Source: Actinomycetospora termitidis (GTDB taxonomy: Bacteria; Actinomycetota; Actinomycetes; Mycobacteriales; Pseudonocardiaceae). From it: DNA of 64,000 nt. The stretch covers positions 1,488,001 through 1,552,000 of the forward strand of contig NZ_JASVWF010000001.1 in NCBI RefSeq assembly GCF_030286555.1. Reading direction: 5' to 3'. This document shows positions 7,126-16,262 of this stretch, in pieces. Position numbers and translations under genes: made by a program. Positions within the stretch are counted from its first letter, which is position 1, and each line of letters opens with the position of its first letter. The notes beneath the pieces were generated by a model. That model ran no database searches. It saw nothing but the letters and a program-made list of their open reading frames with translations, and was not told where the DNA came from.

Positions 7126-8604
7126 CTACGTCAGGGGCCAGGCGTGGACCGGGATGTTCTCGCTCATGTGGGACACGTACCGCTCGAGCATCCGGGCCAT
7201 CGCGGTGGGCCGGGTGCAGCCGTCCTTCTCGAGGGCCTGGACCATCGAGGTCTGCCAGGACGCGCCCGTGCACCCCGTGCGGCACCGGGCCTCGATGACG
7301 GCGAGGTAGCGCTCGGCGACGTCCGGGTCGACGCCCCACTCGGCGAGGCCGGCCCGGGCGAGCGGGAGGAGCCGGTCGAGGACGAGCCGGTCGACCGGGA
7401 CCTTGCCGGCGCCCGGCCAGTGCAGCTCCGCGTCGAGCCCGTGCTGGGCGCCGGCCACGAAGTTCTCGTGCGCGGCCGCGAAGGTCATGGAGGTCCACGG
7501 CGGGTGCTCGAGGGCCACGAGGGCCCGCACGAGCCCGTAGAAGAACACCGCGTTCGCGACGGCGTCGATCGCGGTCGGGCCGGCAGGCAGGACGCGGTTC
7601 TCGAGCCGGAGGTGGGCCACGCCGTCGGCGACGTCGTAGACCGGCCGGTTCCAGCGCCAGACCGTCCCGGAGTGCAGCCGCAGCTCGTGCAGCTGCGGGG
7701 CGCCGCCGGAGTCGAGCACCGCGAGCGGGTCCTCGTCGTCGACCAGGGGAAGCAGGGCGGGGAAGTAGCGGACGTTCTCCTCGAACAGGTCGGTCACCGA
7801 GGACGCCCAGCGGTCGCCGAACCACACCCGCGGACGGACGCCCTGGTTGCGCAGCTCGACCGGGCGCACGTCCACCGACTGCTCGAACAGCGGGACGCGG
7901 GTCTCGGCCCAGAGCCGGTGCCCGAGCAGGAACGGCGAGTTCGCGGCCAGCGCGACCTGCGCCCCGGCGATCGCCTGCGCGGCGTTCCAGTGCGCCGGGA
8001 AGGTCTCCGGCGTGAGCTGCAGGTGCAGCTGCAGCGACGTGCAGGCCGCCTCCGGCGCGATCGAGTCCACGTCGAGCACGAGGTGCTCCTCCGTGGCGGG
8101 CGCCGCGATGTCGAGGTGGAACGGTTCGCCGCGGGCCCCGACCATCTGCCGGTTGAGCAGGTCGTAGCGGGGGTCGTCGGTCAGCTGGTCGGAGTCGAGG
8201 TGCTCGGCGCCGAGGGTCGGCAGGATGCCGATCGTCACCGGCGTGGCCCCCACGACGGCGGCCGAACGGCGCGCGCACGCGATGGAGGAGACGACGTCGT
8301 CCTCGAGGTCGCAGGCCGAGGCGCCGGGCAGGGTGCGCGGCGGCAGGTTGATCTCGAGGTTCCACCGGCCGAGCTCGGTGGTGAGCAGGTCCGAGGCCGA
8401 GCGGTCGAGCACCGCGTGGTTCAGCATCGCGGGGCTCATGCCCTCGTCGACCAGCGCGAGCTCGAGCTCGACCCCGGTGCGGAGCTCGTCGGCGGCGAAG
8501 CGGCCCTCACCGACCATCCGGCGCAACGCCTCGAGGCAGCGGTGGACCTTGCTGCGGTAGGCGTCGCGGTCGGACAGGACGGTGCGGGAGACGACCCGGC
8601 CCAT
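7126..8604 (-). CDS. GCS2-family glutamate-cysteine ligase-like carboxylate-amine ligase
   Basis: A 492-residue ATP-dependent ligase of the GCS2 (PF04107) family. It has the acidic motif ELRTGVELELALVDEG near residues 41-56, WNLEINLPPR near 103-112 and the C-terminal YVSHMSENIPVHAW. Members ligate glutamate to cysteine or to other amines. In an organism that uses mycothiol a glutathione role is unlikely, so the product is uncertain. Start at 8604 (ATG). It faces the DUF559 gene with only 4 bp between the ends. Confidence 0.75.
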   Translation of the reverse strand: MGRVVSRTVLSDRDAYRSKVHRCLEALRRMVGEGRFAADELRTGVELELALVDEGMSPAMLNHAVLDRSASDLLTTELGRWNLEINLPPRTLPGASACDLEDDVVSSIACARRSAAVVGATPVTIGILPTLGAEHLDSDQLTDDPRYDLLNRQMVGARGEPFHLDIAAPATEEHLVLDVDSIAPEAACTSLQLHLQLTPETFPAHWNAAQAIAGAQVALAANSPFLLGHRLWAETRVPLFEQSVDVRPVELRNQGVRPRVWFGDRWASSVTDLFEENVRYFPALLPLVDDEDPLAVLDSGGAPQLHELRLHSGTVWRWNRPVYDVADGVAHLRLENRVLPAGPTAIDAVANAVFFYGLVRALVALEHPPWTSMTFAAAHENFVAGAQHGLDAELHWPGAGKVPVDRLVLDRLLPLARAGLAEWGVDPDVAERYLAVIEARCRTGCTGASWQTSMVQALEKDGCTRPTAMARMLERYVSHMSENIPVHAWPLT

Positions 8605-8932
8605 CAGTGGCGGGACCCGGCTCCCGTCGTCGGGCGGCAGGGAGGTGGGCTGCCGACCCGGTCCTCACCGCCGCAGGGAACGTGCGCCGAGGTGGTCGGT
8701 ACGGCGGTCGGCCCCATCAGTGCCCGGCTCCCTCTCTCGACCCGCACCCCTGAGCGATCGGTCCGCCCGGGGGCCGGGACGCGGTCGTCCCCGACCCGGC
8801 AACGGTGACACAGCCGTGTGTCACGCACCAGGGTGCGCCACCGTTCGGCTCGTCATAGCGTCCGTTCAGCGGAGAGACCGGGATCACCCGACCGTCGGGC
8901 GCACGTGCAGATGCGGTGGGCGCAGACCGGGC
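8605..8932. other. Gene-free region between the GCS2 ligase and DUF151 genes
   Basis: This 328-bp stretch should hold the promoter of the leftward ligase gene and the end of the leftward DUF151 transcript. I see no convincing ORF. The only clear structure is the perfect palindrome at 8805-8824. Confidence 0.5.
8805..8824. promoter_or_regulatory. Perfect 8-bp inverted repeat GTGACACA-gccg-TGTGTCAC
   Basis: Two exact 8-bp arms flank a 4-nt centre. It is too short for a strong terminator and has the form of a dimeric-regulator operator. It is 200 bp upstream of the GCS2 ligase start. The 12-mer GACACAGCCGTG within it recurs in reverse at 40632-40643, between the PhaC-like and PhaB-like genes. 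Confidence 0.35.
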
Positions 8933-9481
8933 TCAGGAGCCGCGGCCGAAGTCCTCCGGCGAGACGTTGTCGAGGAACGCCCGGAACCGGTCGACCTCCT
9001 CCTCGTCGGGCACCCCGGACCCGCTCTCGCCCTCGGTACCGGACGCGGTCTCCGACTCGTCGTCGTCGACCAGCACCCCGGCCTCGACGAGCACCGCCTC
9101 GGTGGCGTGGATTGGCACGTCGACGTGCAGGGCGATCGCGATCGAGTCGCTCGGGCGCGCCGACACCCGCAGCCCCCGGTCGAAGACGAGGTCGGCGTAG
9201 AACGTGCCGCCGCGCACCTCGGTGATCTCGATCCGCTCGAGGGTGCGGCCGAGTGCCGACACGACGTCGGCGATCAGGACGTGCGTGAGCGGCCGTTCGG
9301 GCAACCGCCCCTGCTGCTCGAGGGCGATCGCCTCGGCCTCCGCCAGGCCGATCCAGATCTGCAGGCACCGCTTGCCCGTCGTCTCCTGCAGGAGCACCAC
9401 CGGATGCCGGTTGGCGTCCGACGCCGCCTGCTGCGCCGCGTCGTCGACGGCCAGGACGCCGACCACCCGCATCTCGCTCAC
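8933..9481 (-). CDS. DUF151 (bifunctional nuclease) family protein
   Basis: A 182-residue protein whose first 135 residues match the DUF151/BFN domain (RHPVVLLQETTGKRCLQIWIGLAEAEAIAL and RPSDSIAIALHVDVPI). DUF151 proteins have reported DNase and RNase activity in some organisms, and the mycobacterial member is often encoded near MerR regulators. The tail (about 140-182) is acidic and low-complexity (DDDESETASGTEGESG). The GTG at 9481 is chosen because GGGAGG stands at the right distance upstream; an ATG three codons later is possible. Confidence 0.85.
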   Translation of the reverse strand: MSEMRVVGVLAVDDAAQQAASDANRHPVVLLQETTGKRCLQIWIGLAEAEAIALEQQGRLPERPLTHVLIADVVSALGRTLERIEITEVRGGTFYADLVFDRGLRVSARPSDSIAIALHVDVPIHATEAVLVEAGVLVDDDESETASGTEGESGSGVPDEEEVDRFRAFLDNVSPEDFGRGS

Positions 9482-9718
9482 GTCTTCGCCTCCCGTACCC
9501 GGAGATCGGTGTGCCCGTCCCCGGTCGAGCTCCGCTGAAGCCTTCCCGGCCGACTCCATCCTGTCAGCCGCGGACCGCGCCGTCAGGGCCGAACGCGGCG
9601 GGCCCCGTCCGACGGGCCCGGTCCCGGCATGCCCCGTGCCCCTCCCCGGCACACCACGGACCCGCCCGGCGGCCGGACGGGCCCGTCCCACCCGTCACTC
9701 GAGATCACATCTGGAACG

Positions 9719-10552
9719 ATGCGGGCCGTGGCGCGGATCGTGGAACTCGGGGCGGGGGGCCTCCCGGAACCGCCCTCGCTGCTCGACGACTTCCGCGACC
9801 TCTCCCGGGCCGACCGCCGCCCCGACCGGCCCGGCGGGCGCGGTCTGGTCCTCGCCGAGGGCACGGTCGTCGTGCGCCGCCTGCTCGCCTCCCCGTACCC
9901 GCCCCGGGCCCTGCTCGGGGTCCCCCGGCGGATCGCCGAACTCGGCGCGGAACTCGACGGGCTGGACGTCACCGCCTTCGTCACCGACGCCGACACGATG
10001 GCCGGCGTCGTCGGCTTCCACCTCAACCGCGGCGTCCTCGCGAGCGCCGACCGGGCGCCGGCGCCGGACCTGGACGCGGTCCTGGCCACCGCGACGCGGG
10101 TCGCCGTGCTCGAGGGGGTCAACGACCACGAGAACCTCGGGTCGCTGTTCCGCAACGCCTCCGCGCTCGGGGTGGACGCCGTCCTGCTCGCACCGGGCTG
10201 CGCGGACCCGCTCTACCGGCGCAGCGTCCGGGTCTCGATGGGCCACGTCCTGCGGGTGCCGTTCGTCGCCGGCCCGTGGGAGGCGCTCACGGGGGCGCTG
10301 CGGCGCCACGGGTACGTCCTCGGGGCGCTCACGCCGTCCGGCGACGTCGGGCCGTCGACGCTCGCCGACGCCGACCGCGTCGCCCTCCTGCTCGGCGCGG
10401 AGGGCCCGGGACTGTCCGACGAGGCCCTCGCGCTCTCCGACCACCGCGTGCGCATCCCGATGGTCCCCGGCGTCGACTCGCTCAACGTGGCGACGGCGGG
10501 AGCGGTCGCGTTCCACGCCGTCGGCAGTCCGAGCACGGCGGGGCGCGGGTGA
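9719..10552 (+). CDS. SpoU/TrmH-family RNA 2'-O-methyltransferase
   Basis: A 277-residue SPOUT methyltransferase that uses S-adenosylmethionine to methylate ribose of tRNA or rRNA. All three SpoU motifs are visible: NDHENLGSLFRNA (motif 1), LLGAEGPGLSDEAL (motif 2) and IPMVPGVDSLNVATAGAVAFH (motif 3, forming the deep trefoil knot). The order methyltransferase, DUF2537, sepH and serC matches Rv0881-Rv0884c of M. tuberculosis. ATG 9719 or GTG 9728 could start it. Its stop overlaps the next gene in GTGA. Confidence 0.85.
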   Translation: MRAVARIVELGAGGLPEPPSLLDDFRDLSRADRRPDRPGGRGLVLAEGTVVVRRLLASPYPPRALLGVPRRIAELGAELDGLDVTAFVTDADTMAGVVGFHLNRGVLASADRAPAPDLDAVLATATRVAVLEGVNDHENLGSLFRNASALGVDAVLLAPGCADPLYRRSVRVSMGHVLRVPFVAGPWEALTGALRRHGYVLGALTPSGDVGPSTLADADRVALLLGAEGPGLSDEALALSDHRVRIPMVPGVDSLNVATAGAVAFHAVGSPSTAGRG

Positions 10553-11223
10553 CCGTTCTCGAGGTCGGTGCGCGGCGCGGCCGCGCGCTGGTGGGAGGGC
10601 ACCCGGTCGGCGGGACCCCCGTCGACGAGGGCTGGGGCCACTACGCGCCCGGGGCCGACCTCCCGGCGGGGCTCGTCGAGGAGCTCGACGAGTGGGCCCG
10701 CGCCGCGGACGCCGCCGAGCGGGCGAGTGCCGGACCGCGGTCGTCGGAGGCGGTCCGGGTCAGCCGTACCGGTCGGCACCTGGCCGCCCGGGTGTCGGTC
10801 GTGCTGGGACGCCCGGTGGACTACCGCGACCCGGTCACCGGACTGCGCATCCCGCTCCGGGCGGTGACGACGGCCCCGCGCGTCCCGGCGGTGCCGTTGC
10901 CGACCCGCCGTCGGGGGAAGCGGACCCCGGGCGGCACCGTCTCCACGGTCTTCACCGAGCCCACGCCGTGGGCGACCGGGGTGACCCTGGCGGCGATCGT
11001 CGGCGGACTGGTCCTGGCGGTGAACGTCACGCTGGCACTCCCGCTCGTCGCGGGCCTGGGGTGGTTCGGGGTGCTGATCGACCTGGTGGTCGTCGCGGGC
11101 CTGGTGCCCGCGCTGTGGCTCAACCGGACCGTGCCGACGTGGCGTTGGGCGGTTTGGGGTGCCTTCGTCGGCATGGGCCTGGCGGTGCCGGCCCTGGTGG
11201 TGGCCGCGCTAGCTCCGGGGTGA
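10549..11223 (+). CDS. DUF2537 membrane protein (Rv0882-like)
   Basis: A 224-residue protein with a soluble N-terminal half and three hydrophobic segments near residues 145-165, 170-190 and 200-220. The order of neighbours is that of the mycobacterial DUF2537 gene Rv0882. The function is unknown. The GTG start overlaps the methyltransferase stop by 4 nt, indicating translational coupling. Its last 15 bp overlap the 3' end of sepH on the other strand. Confidence 0.7.
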   Translation: MTVLEVGARRGRALVGGHPVGGTPVDEGWGHYAPGADLPAGLVEELDEWARAADAAERASAGPRSSEAVRVSRTGRHLAARVSVVLGRPVDYRDPVTGLRIPLRAVTTAPRVPAVPLPTRRRGKRTPGGTVSTVFTEPTPWATGVTLAAIVGGLVLAVNVTLALPLVAGLGWFGVLIDLVVVAGLVPALWLNRTVPTWRWAVWGAFVGMGLAVPALVVAALAPG

Positions 11224-12162
11224 GCGCACCCCGAGCAGGACGTCCTCCCACGACGGGACGATCGGGTGCGACTTCTGGCGACCCCGCGCGCCTCCGCCGC
11301 CGTCGTCGCGACCCGGGTCGGTCCGGCCACGGTCCCGCGGCGCCCGGGGGGTCGCCGAGCGCTCGGGGGAGCGCTGGTCGGGCACGTTGCGCGAGCCCCG
11401 CGCGCTCCCGGACCGCTTCGGGGTCGCCGTCGGGCGCGGGGCGGGTCCACCGCCCACGGCGACGGCGGGCTCGTCCTCGACCTCCTCGACGTCCGTGGCC
11501 TGCTGGGGAGTCTCCTCGGCCGGCACGTCCTCGACGACGGGGCGGGCGGCGGTCCCGTCCGCGCGCCGCGGCCCGGACGCGGGGGCGAGCCCCATGACGT
11601 CCCGGGCCGCCTCGTCCCGCGGTGCCACCGCACCGCCCGACGGTCCCGGCGTGTAGGTCCAGTGCGCGAGGTGGTCGGAGTGCCCCGCGCGCCACGACAT
11701 GGCCACCACCCAGCGGCCGTCCTCGCCCTTCCAGGCGTCCCAGGAGGCCTCGGAGGCGTCCTGCCCGCGCCCGGACAGCACGGCCGAGATGATCTCGCCG
11801 AGGGTGCGCGGATCGGTCGGCCCCTCGGCCGGCGTGTGATGCGCCCGTCGGGCGATCTCCGCGACCCGGGAGCGCTCGAGCAGCACGGGGTAGGCGAACC
11901 GCTCGACGTGCGCGACCGGGACCCCCGCCCCGGCCGCGAGGTCGGCGACCGACTCGCCACCGCGCACCCGCGCTTGGATGTCACGCGGACGCAGCGGCGA
12001 CGTCGTCTCGATCTCCATCTGCCCCAGCCGGCGCACGTCCCCGCGGGCCGCGGCGCGCAGCCGCTCGTCGGAGGGGACGGTGAAGCGTTCGTGCCGGATC
12101 GGGTCCTCGAGGATCACCGTCGACGTGTCGTCGCCCAGGCCCACGACCCGGAGCTCGCGCAT
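11209..12162 (-). CDS. sepH: Septation protein SepH
   Basis: A 317-residue cell-division protein of the DUF3071 family, which binds FtsZ and promotes its assembly at the septum. It starts with the canonical MRELRVVGLGDD and ILEDPIRHERFTVPSDERLRAA. A helix-turn-helix-like part (RPRDIQARVRGGESVADLAAGAGV) lies at about residues 57-85. A long, disordered, charged C-terminus follows and ends in the conserved short motif VPSWEDVLLGVR. serC, transcribed the same way, precedes it. Confidence 0.92.
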   Translation of the reverse strand: MRELRVVGLGDDTSTVILEDPIRHERFTVPSDERLRAAARGDVRRLGQMEIETTSPLRPRDIQARVRGGESVADLAAGAGVPVAHVERFAYPVLLERSRVAEIARRAHHTPAEGPTDPRTLGEIISAVLSGRGQDASEASWDAWKGEDGRWVVAMSWRAGHSDHLAHWTYTPGPSGGAVAPRDEAARDVMGLAPASGPRRADGTAARPVVEDVPAEETPQQATDVEEVEDEPAVAVGGGPAPRPTATPKRSGSARGSRNVPDQRSPERSATPRAPRDRGRTDPGRDDGGGGARGRQKSHPIVPSWEDVLLGVRSPRS

Positions 12163-12261
12163 GGTCAGGCCTCCCCGTCGGCGATGTGCACCCGCGCCGA
12201 CGACGCTAGGCGAGCGTCTGCCCCCTTCGAGGGAGGCGCGCCGGTCGGGTCGACTCAGACG

Positions 12262-12288
12262 GGTCGAGCTCCGCTGCGCTCCGTCTCC
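12262..12288 (-). repeat. Short dispersed repeat directly after the serC stop codon
   Basis: These 27 bases are, as reverse complement, identical to 28236-28262 inside the PfkB kinase gene. The copy here begins at the base after the serC stop. AGACGG in its start and CCGTCT just past its end are complementary, so it may also form the serC terminator stem. A 15-nt partial copy is at 9523-9537. Confidence 0.75.
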
Positions 12289-13530
<1,242 letters not shown>

Positions 13531-13543
13531 CTACCGTGGCCGG

Positions 13544-14203
13544 GTGAACGCACCAGCAACGGGGTCCATCGCCGATCTGCGCGTCGACTATCGCGAGGGC
13601 GAACTGCACGTCGAGGACCTCGCGCCGACGTGGCACGAGCAGCTCGCGGCGTGGCTGGAGGCGGCCCGGGGGGCCGAGGTGCCCGACCCGAACGCGATGG
13701 TGCTCGCGACCGTCGACGACGAGTACCGCGTGACCACCCGCACCGTCCTCGCCAAGGACATCGACGCCCGCGGGGTCACCTTCTTCACCAACTACACCTC
13801 GGAGAAGTCCCACCAGCTGCGCCAGACGCGGCAGGCCTCGGCGACCTTCCCCTGGTACGGGCTGCAGCGGCAGGCGACCGTGATCGGCACCGTCGAGCTG
13901 CTGGGCAAGGAGGAGACCGCCGACTACTGGCGCGGTCGTCCCCGGACCTCGCAGCTGGGCGCCTGGGCGTCCCCGCAGTCGGCGACGGTGCGCGACCGGC
14001 AGGCCCTCGAGGACCTGTTCGCGACCGTCGAGGCCCGCTTCGGCAACGACGAGATCCCGCCCCCGCCGCACTGGGGCGGCTGGCGCCTGACGCCGACCCA
14101 CGTCGAGTTCTGGCAGGGCCGGACCTCGCGCCTGCACGACCGGCTGCGGTTCCGGTTCAACCCGACCCGCGGCGACTGGGTGGTGGAGCGTCTGGCTCCG
14201 TGA
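13544..14203 (+). CDS. pdxH: Pyridoxamine 5'-phosphate oxidase
   Basis: A 219-residue FMN enzyme making pyridoxal phosphate from pyridoxine or pyridoxamine phosphate with O2. The motifs RTVLAKDIDARGVTFFTNYTS, KSHQLRQTRQASATFPWYGLQRQ and the C-terminal WQGRTSRLHDRLRFR are those of PdxH. The GTG at 13544 follows TACCGT (13532-13537) by 6 nt, consistent with leaderless transcription. It diverges from serC across 127 bp and converges on a RelE-like gene 3 bp after its stop. Confidence 0.93.
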   Translation: MNAPATGSIADLRVDYREGELHVEDLAPTWHEQLAAWLEAARGAEVPDPNAMVLATVDDEYRVTTRTVLAKDIDARGVTFFTNYTSEKSHQLRQTRQASATFPWYGLQRQATVIGTVELLGKEETADYWRGRPRTSQLGAWASPQSATVRDRQALEDLFATVEARFGNDEIPPPPHWGGWRLTPTHVEFWQGRTSRLHDRLRFRFNPTRGDWVVERLAP

Positions 14204-14206
14204 TCG

Positions 14207-14458
14207 TCAGAGAACGGTGAGCTGGAGAAGCTCGACCCAGCGATCCCGGTCGATGATCGCGAAGATCAGGACGGCATCGCCACCGTCGAAGTCGATCGAT
14301 CGCATCCCTCGTTCTGGATGTGCGGTGACGTAGGGCCGGCCGACGCTCCAGGGAGAGACCTCGAGGGCGACCCGGATCTCGGCGAGTTCGCTCTGTGCAC
14401 CAGGACTCAGGAACTCCATCCCGGCGTCGACCACCGGGTCGGAGCGAACCTCGTACAA
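14207..14458 (-). CDS. RelE/ParE-like toxin candidate
   Basis: An 83-residue protein (YEVRSDPVV near the start, EIRVALEVSPWSVGRPY in the middle, VLIFAIIDRDRWVELLQLTV at the end) with the fold signature of small RelE-type toxins that follow DUF6247 genes in actinomycetes. A TTG at 14458 is the likely start, 10 nt after the stop of the upstream DUF6247 gene. No strong Shine-Dalgarno is seen, so coupling to the upstream gene is likely. Toxin activity is inference from gene pairing. Confidence 0.55.
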   Translation of the reverse strand: MYEVRSDPVVDAGMEFLSPGAQSELAEIRVALEVSPWSVGRPYVTAHPERGMRSIDFDGGDAVLIFAIIDRDRWVELLQLTVL

Positions 14459-14468
14459 CGCCGTACGC

Positions 14469-14795
14469 TCAGATCCCGGATCTCGTGCGCGTCCGCTCCA
14501 CCGGTTCGTCCTCCGGCGGCGCCACGCCCGTCCGGAGCTCGGCGGCCCGTCGCACCGCGTGGCGCCAGCCATCGGGGTCGGACTGGGCGACGGCGAGATG
14601 GCGCCAGTCCTCGAGGGTCTCGAACACCGGGGTGAGGTCGAGCGTGTGCTTCGCCCGGTCCAGGGCGTTCGCGAACGCCTGACGGAAGCCGGCGCGGTCC
14701 TCGTCGAGGAGGGCGTCGTGGACGGCCTCGGGACCGGCGCCGCGCGACAACGGGTGTCGTGCATGTGACGACGTCCGAGCCTCCTGCGCTGCCAT
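14469..14795 (-). CDS. DUF6247-family protein, likely antitoxin
   Basis: A 108-residue protein with the DUF6247 pattern: AVHDALLDEDRAGFRQAFANALDRAKHTLDLTPVFETLEDWRHLA. These are small helical proteins usually encoded directly before a RelE-like gene, as here. The ATG at 14795 is used. It lies between pdxH and an MFS gene, with nothing else in its operon. The antitoxin role is inferred from arrangement. Confidence 0.6.
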   Translation of the reverse strand: MAAQEARTSSHARHPLSRGAGPEAVHDALLDEDRAGFRQAFANALDRAKHTLDLTPVFETLEDWRHLAVAQSDPDGWRHAVRRAAELRTGVAPPEDEPVERTRTRSGI

Positions 14796-14947
14796 GGGAC
14801 GACGGTAGCGCGGCACCCGGACGACGTGGGTCGAGTTCGCCGACCCCGGGGCAGGAGGTCCCGCCCGCCCGCCGGCCGATGGCGGATCTGTGCATGGTGG
14901 CCGGGCTCGCGGCCGAAGCGGGTGAGATCGGTGCTTACGATCGTTCG

Positions 14948-16258
14948 GTGAGCGAACCATCCCGGCCGCGCCGCGGCCTCTTCGCCGACACGACTCCGCT
15001 GCGGACGCCCGCCTTCCGACGGCTCTGGACGGCGGGGGTCGTCACCGTCGTCGGCGCCCAGCTGACCGTGGTGGCGGTGCCCTTCCAGCTCTACGAGATG
15101 ACGGGCTCGTCGGCGTGGGTGGGTCTCACCGGACTGTTCGGGCTCGTGCCGCTGGTGGTGTTCGGGCTTTGGGGCGGGGCGATCGCGGACGCGGTCGACC
15201 GGCGGATGCTGCTGGTCGTCTCCGGGATCGGCATCGCGGTGACCTCAGCGCTGCTCGGGGTGAGCGCGCTGACCCACATCGGAGGCCCGTGGACGGTCCT
15301 GGTGATCTTCGCGGTGCAGACGGCGTGCCTGGCGGTGAACCAGCCGACCCGCTCCGCCGTCCTGCCGCGGATCCTGCCGCTGGACCAGTTGCCGGCCGCG
15401 AACACGCTGTGGTTCACGGTGCAGCAGTTGGGCGCGTTCGCGGGTCCGCTGCTCGGCGGGGTGGCGCTGGCGTTCATCGACGTCGGGGTGCTCTACCTCG
15501 TCGACACCGTCTGCCTGACCGTCTCGATCTGGGCGGCCTACCGGCTCCCGCGCCTGCCGGTCTCCGACGACGCGCAGGGCGGGGTGCGCGGCGTGCTGCA
15601 CGCGATCCGGACGAGCGCCGGGCTCCGCTCGGTGATCGACGGGTTCCGGTACGCCGCGATGTCGAAGGTCCTGCTCGTGAGCTTCCTCGCGGACCTCGTC
15701 GCGATGGGTTTCGGGATGCCGCGGGCGGTGTTCCCGGAGGCGGCGATCGAGACCTACGGGGGTGGGCCGGCGTACGGCCTGCTGTCCGCGTCCATCGCGG
15801 GCGGGGCGGCGCTGGGCGGACTGCTCTCCGGGCGTCTGCACGGCATCGCGCGCCAGGGGGTCGCCGTGACGATCGCGGTCTCGCTGTGGGGCGTCGGGGT
15901 CGCGCTGGCCGGGCTGACGTCGATCATCTGGCTCGCCGTGCTCCTCCTCGCGGCGGCGGGCGCGGCCGACCTGGTCAGCTCGGTGTTCCGCTCGACGATG
16001 CTGCAGACCGTCGCCACCGACGAGATGCGCGGCCGCATGCAGGGCGTGTTCGTGGTGGTCGTCGCGGGCGGGCCCCGCGTCGCGGACCTGTGGCACGGGT
16101 GGGCGGCGGACGCCGTCGGGACCGGGGCGGCGATGACGGTCGGCGGGGTCGCCGTCGTCGTCGGGATGGTTGCGGTCGTGCTCGCCTTCCCGGCCTTCTG
16201 GCGCTACCGGGCGCCGACCGCGGGCACCCCGGAGGACGCGACGGCGAGCCAGACGTAG
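14948..16258 (+). CDS. MFS transporter
   Basis: A 436-residue major facilitator of the EntS-like MFS_3 group. It has an N-terminal cytoplasmic RRGLFADTTPLRTPAFRRLWTAG, about 12 membrane segments, motif A-like GGAIADAVDRRMLL and a second-half DEMRGRMQGVFVVV. The substrate is unknown. The GTG at 14948 follows TACGAT (14936-14941) by 6 nt and fits leaderless translation; the longer in-frame ORF upstream lacks family similarity. It converges on the kinase gene 4 bp away. Confidence 0.8.
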   Translation: MSEPSRPRRGLFADTTPLRTPAFRRLWTAGVVTVVGAQLTVVAVPFQLYEMTGSSAWVGLTGLFGLVPLVVFGLWGGAIADAVDRRMLLVVSGIGIAVTSALLGVSALTHIGGPWTVLVIFAVQTACLAVNQPTRSAVLPRILPLDQLPAANTLWFTVQQLGAFAGPLLGGVALAFIDVGVLYLVDTVCLTVSIWAAYRLPRLPVSDDAQGGVRGVLHAIRTSAGLRSVIDGFRYAAMSKVLLVSFLADLVAMGFGMPRAVFPEAAIETYGGGPAYGLLSASIAGGAALGGLLSGRLHGIARQGVAVTIAVSLWGVGVALAGLTSIIWLAVLLLAAAGAADLVSSVFRSTMLQTVATDEMRGRMQGVFVVVVAGGPRVADLWHGWAADAVGTGAAMTVGGVAVVVGMVAVVLAFPAFWRYRAPTAGTPEDATASQT

Positions 16259-16262
16259 CTGC

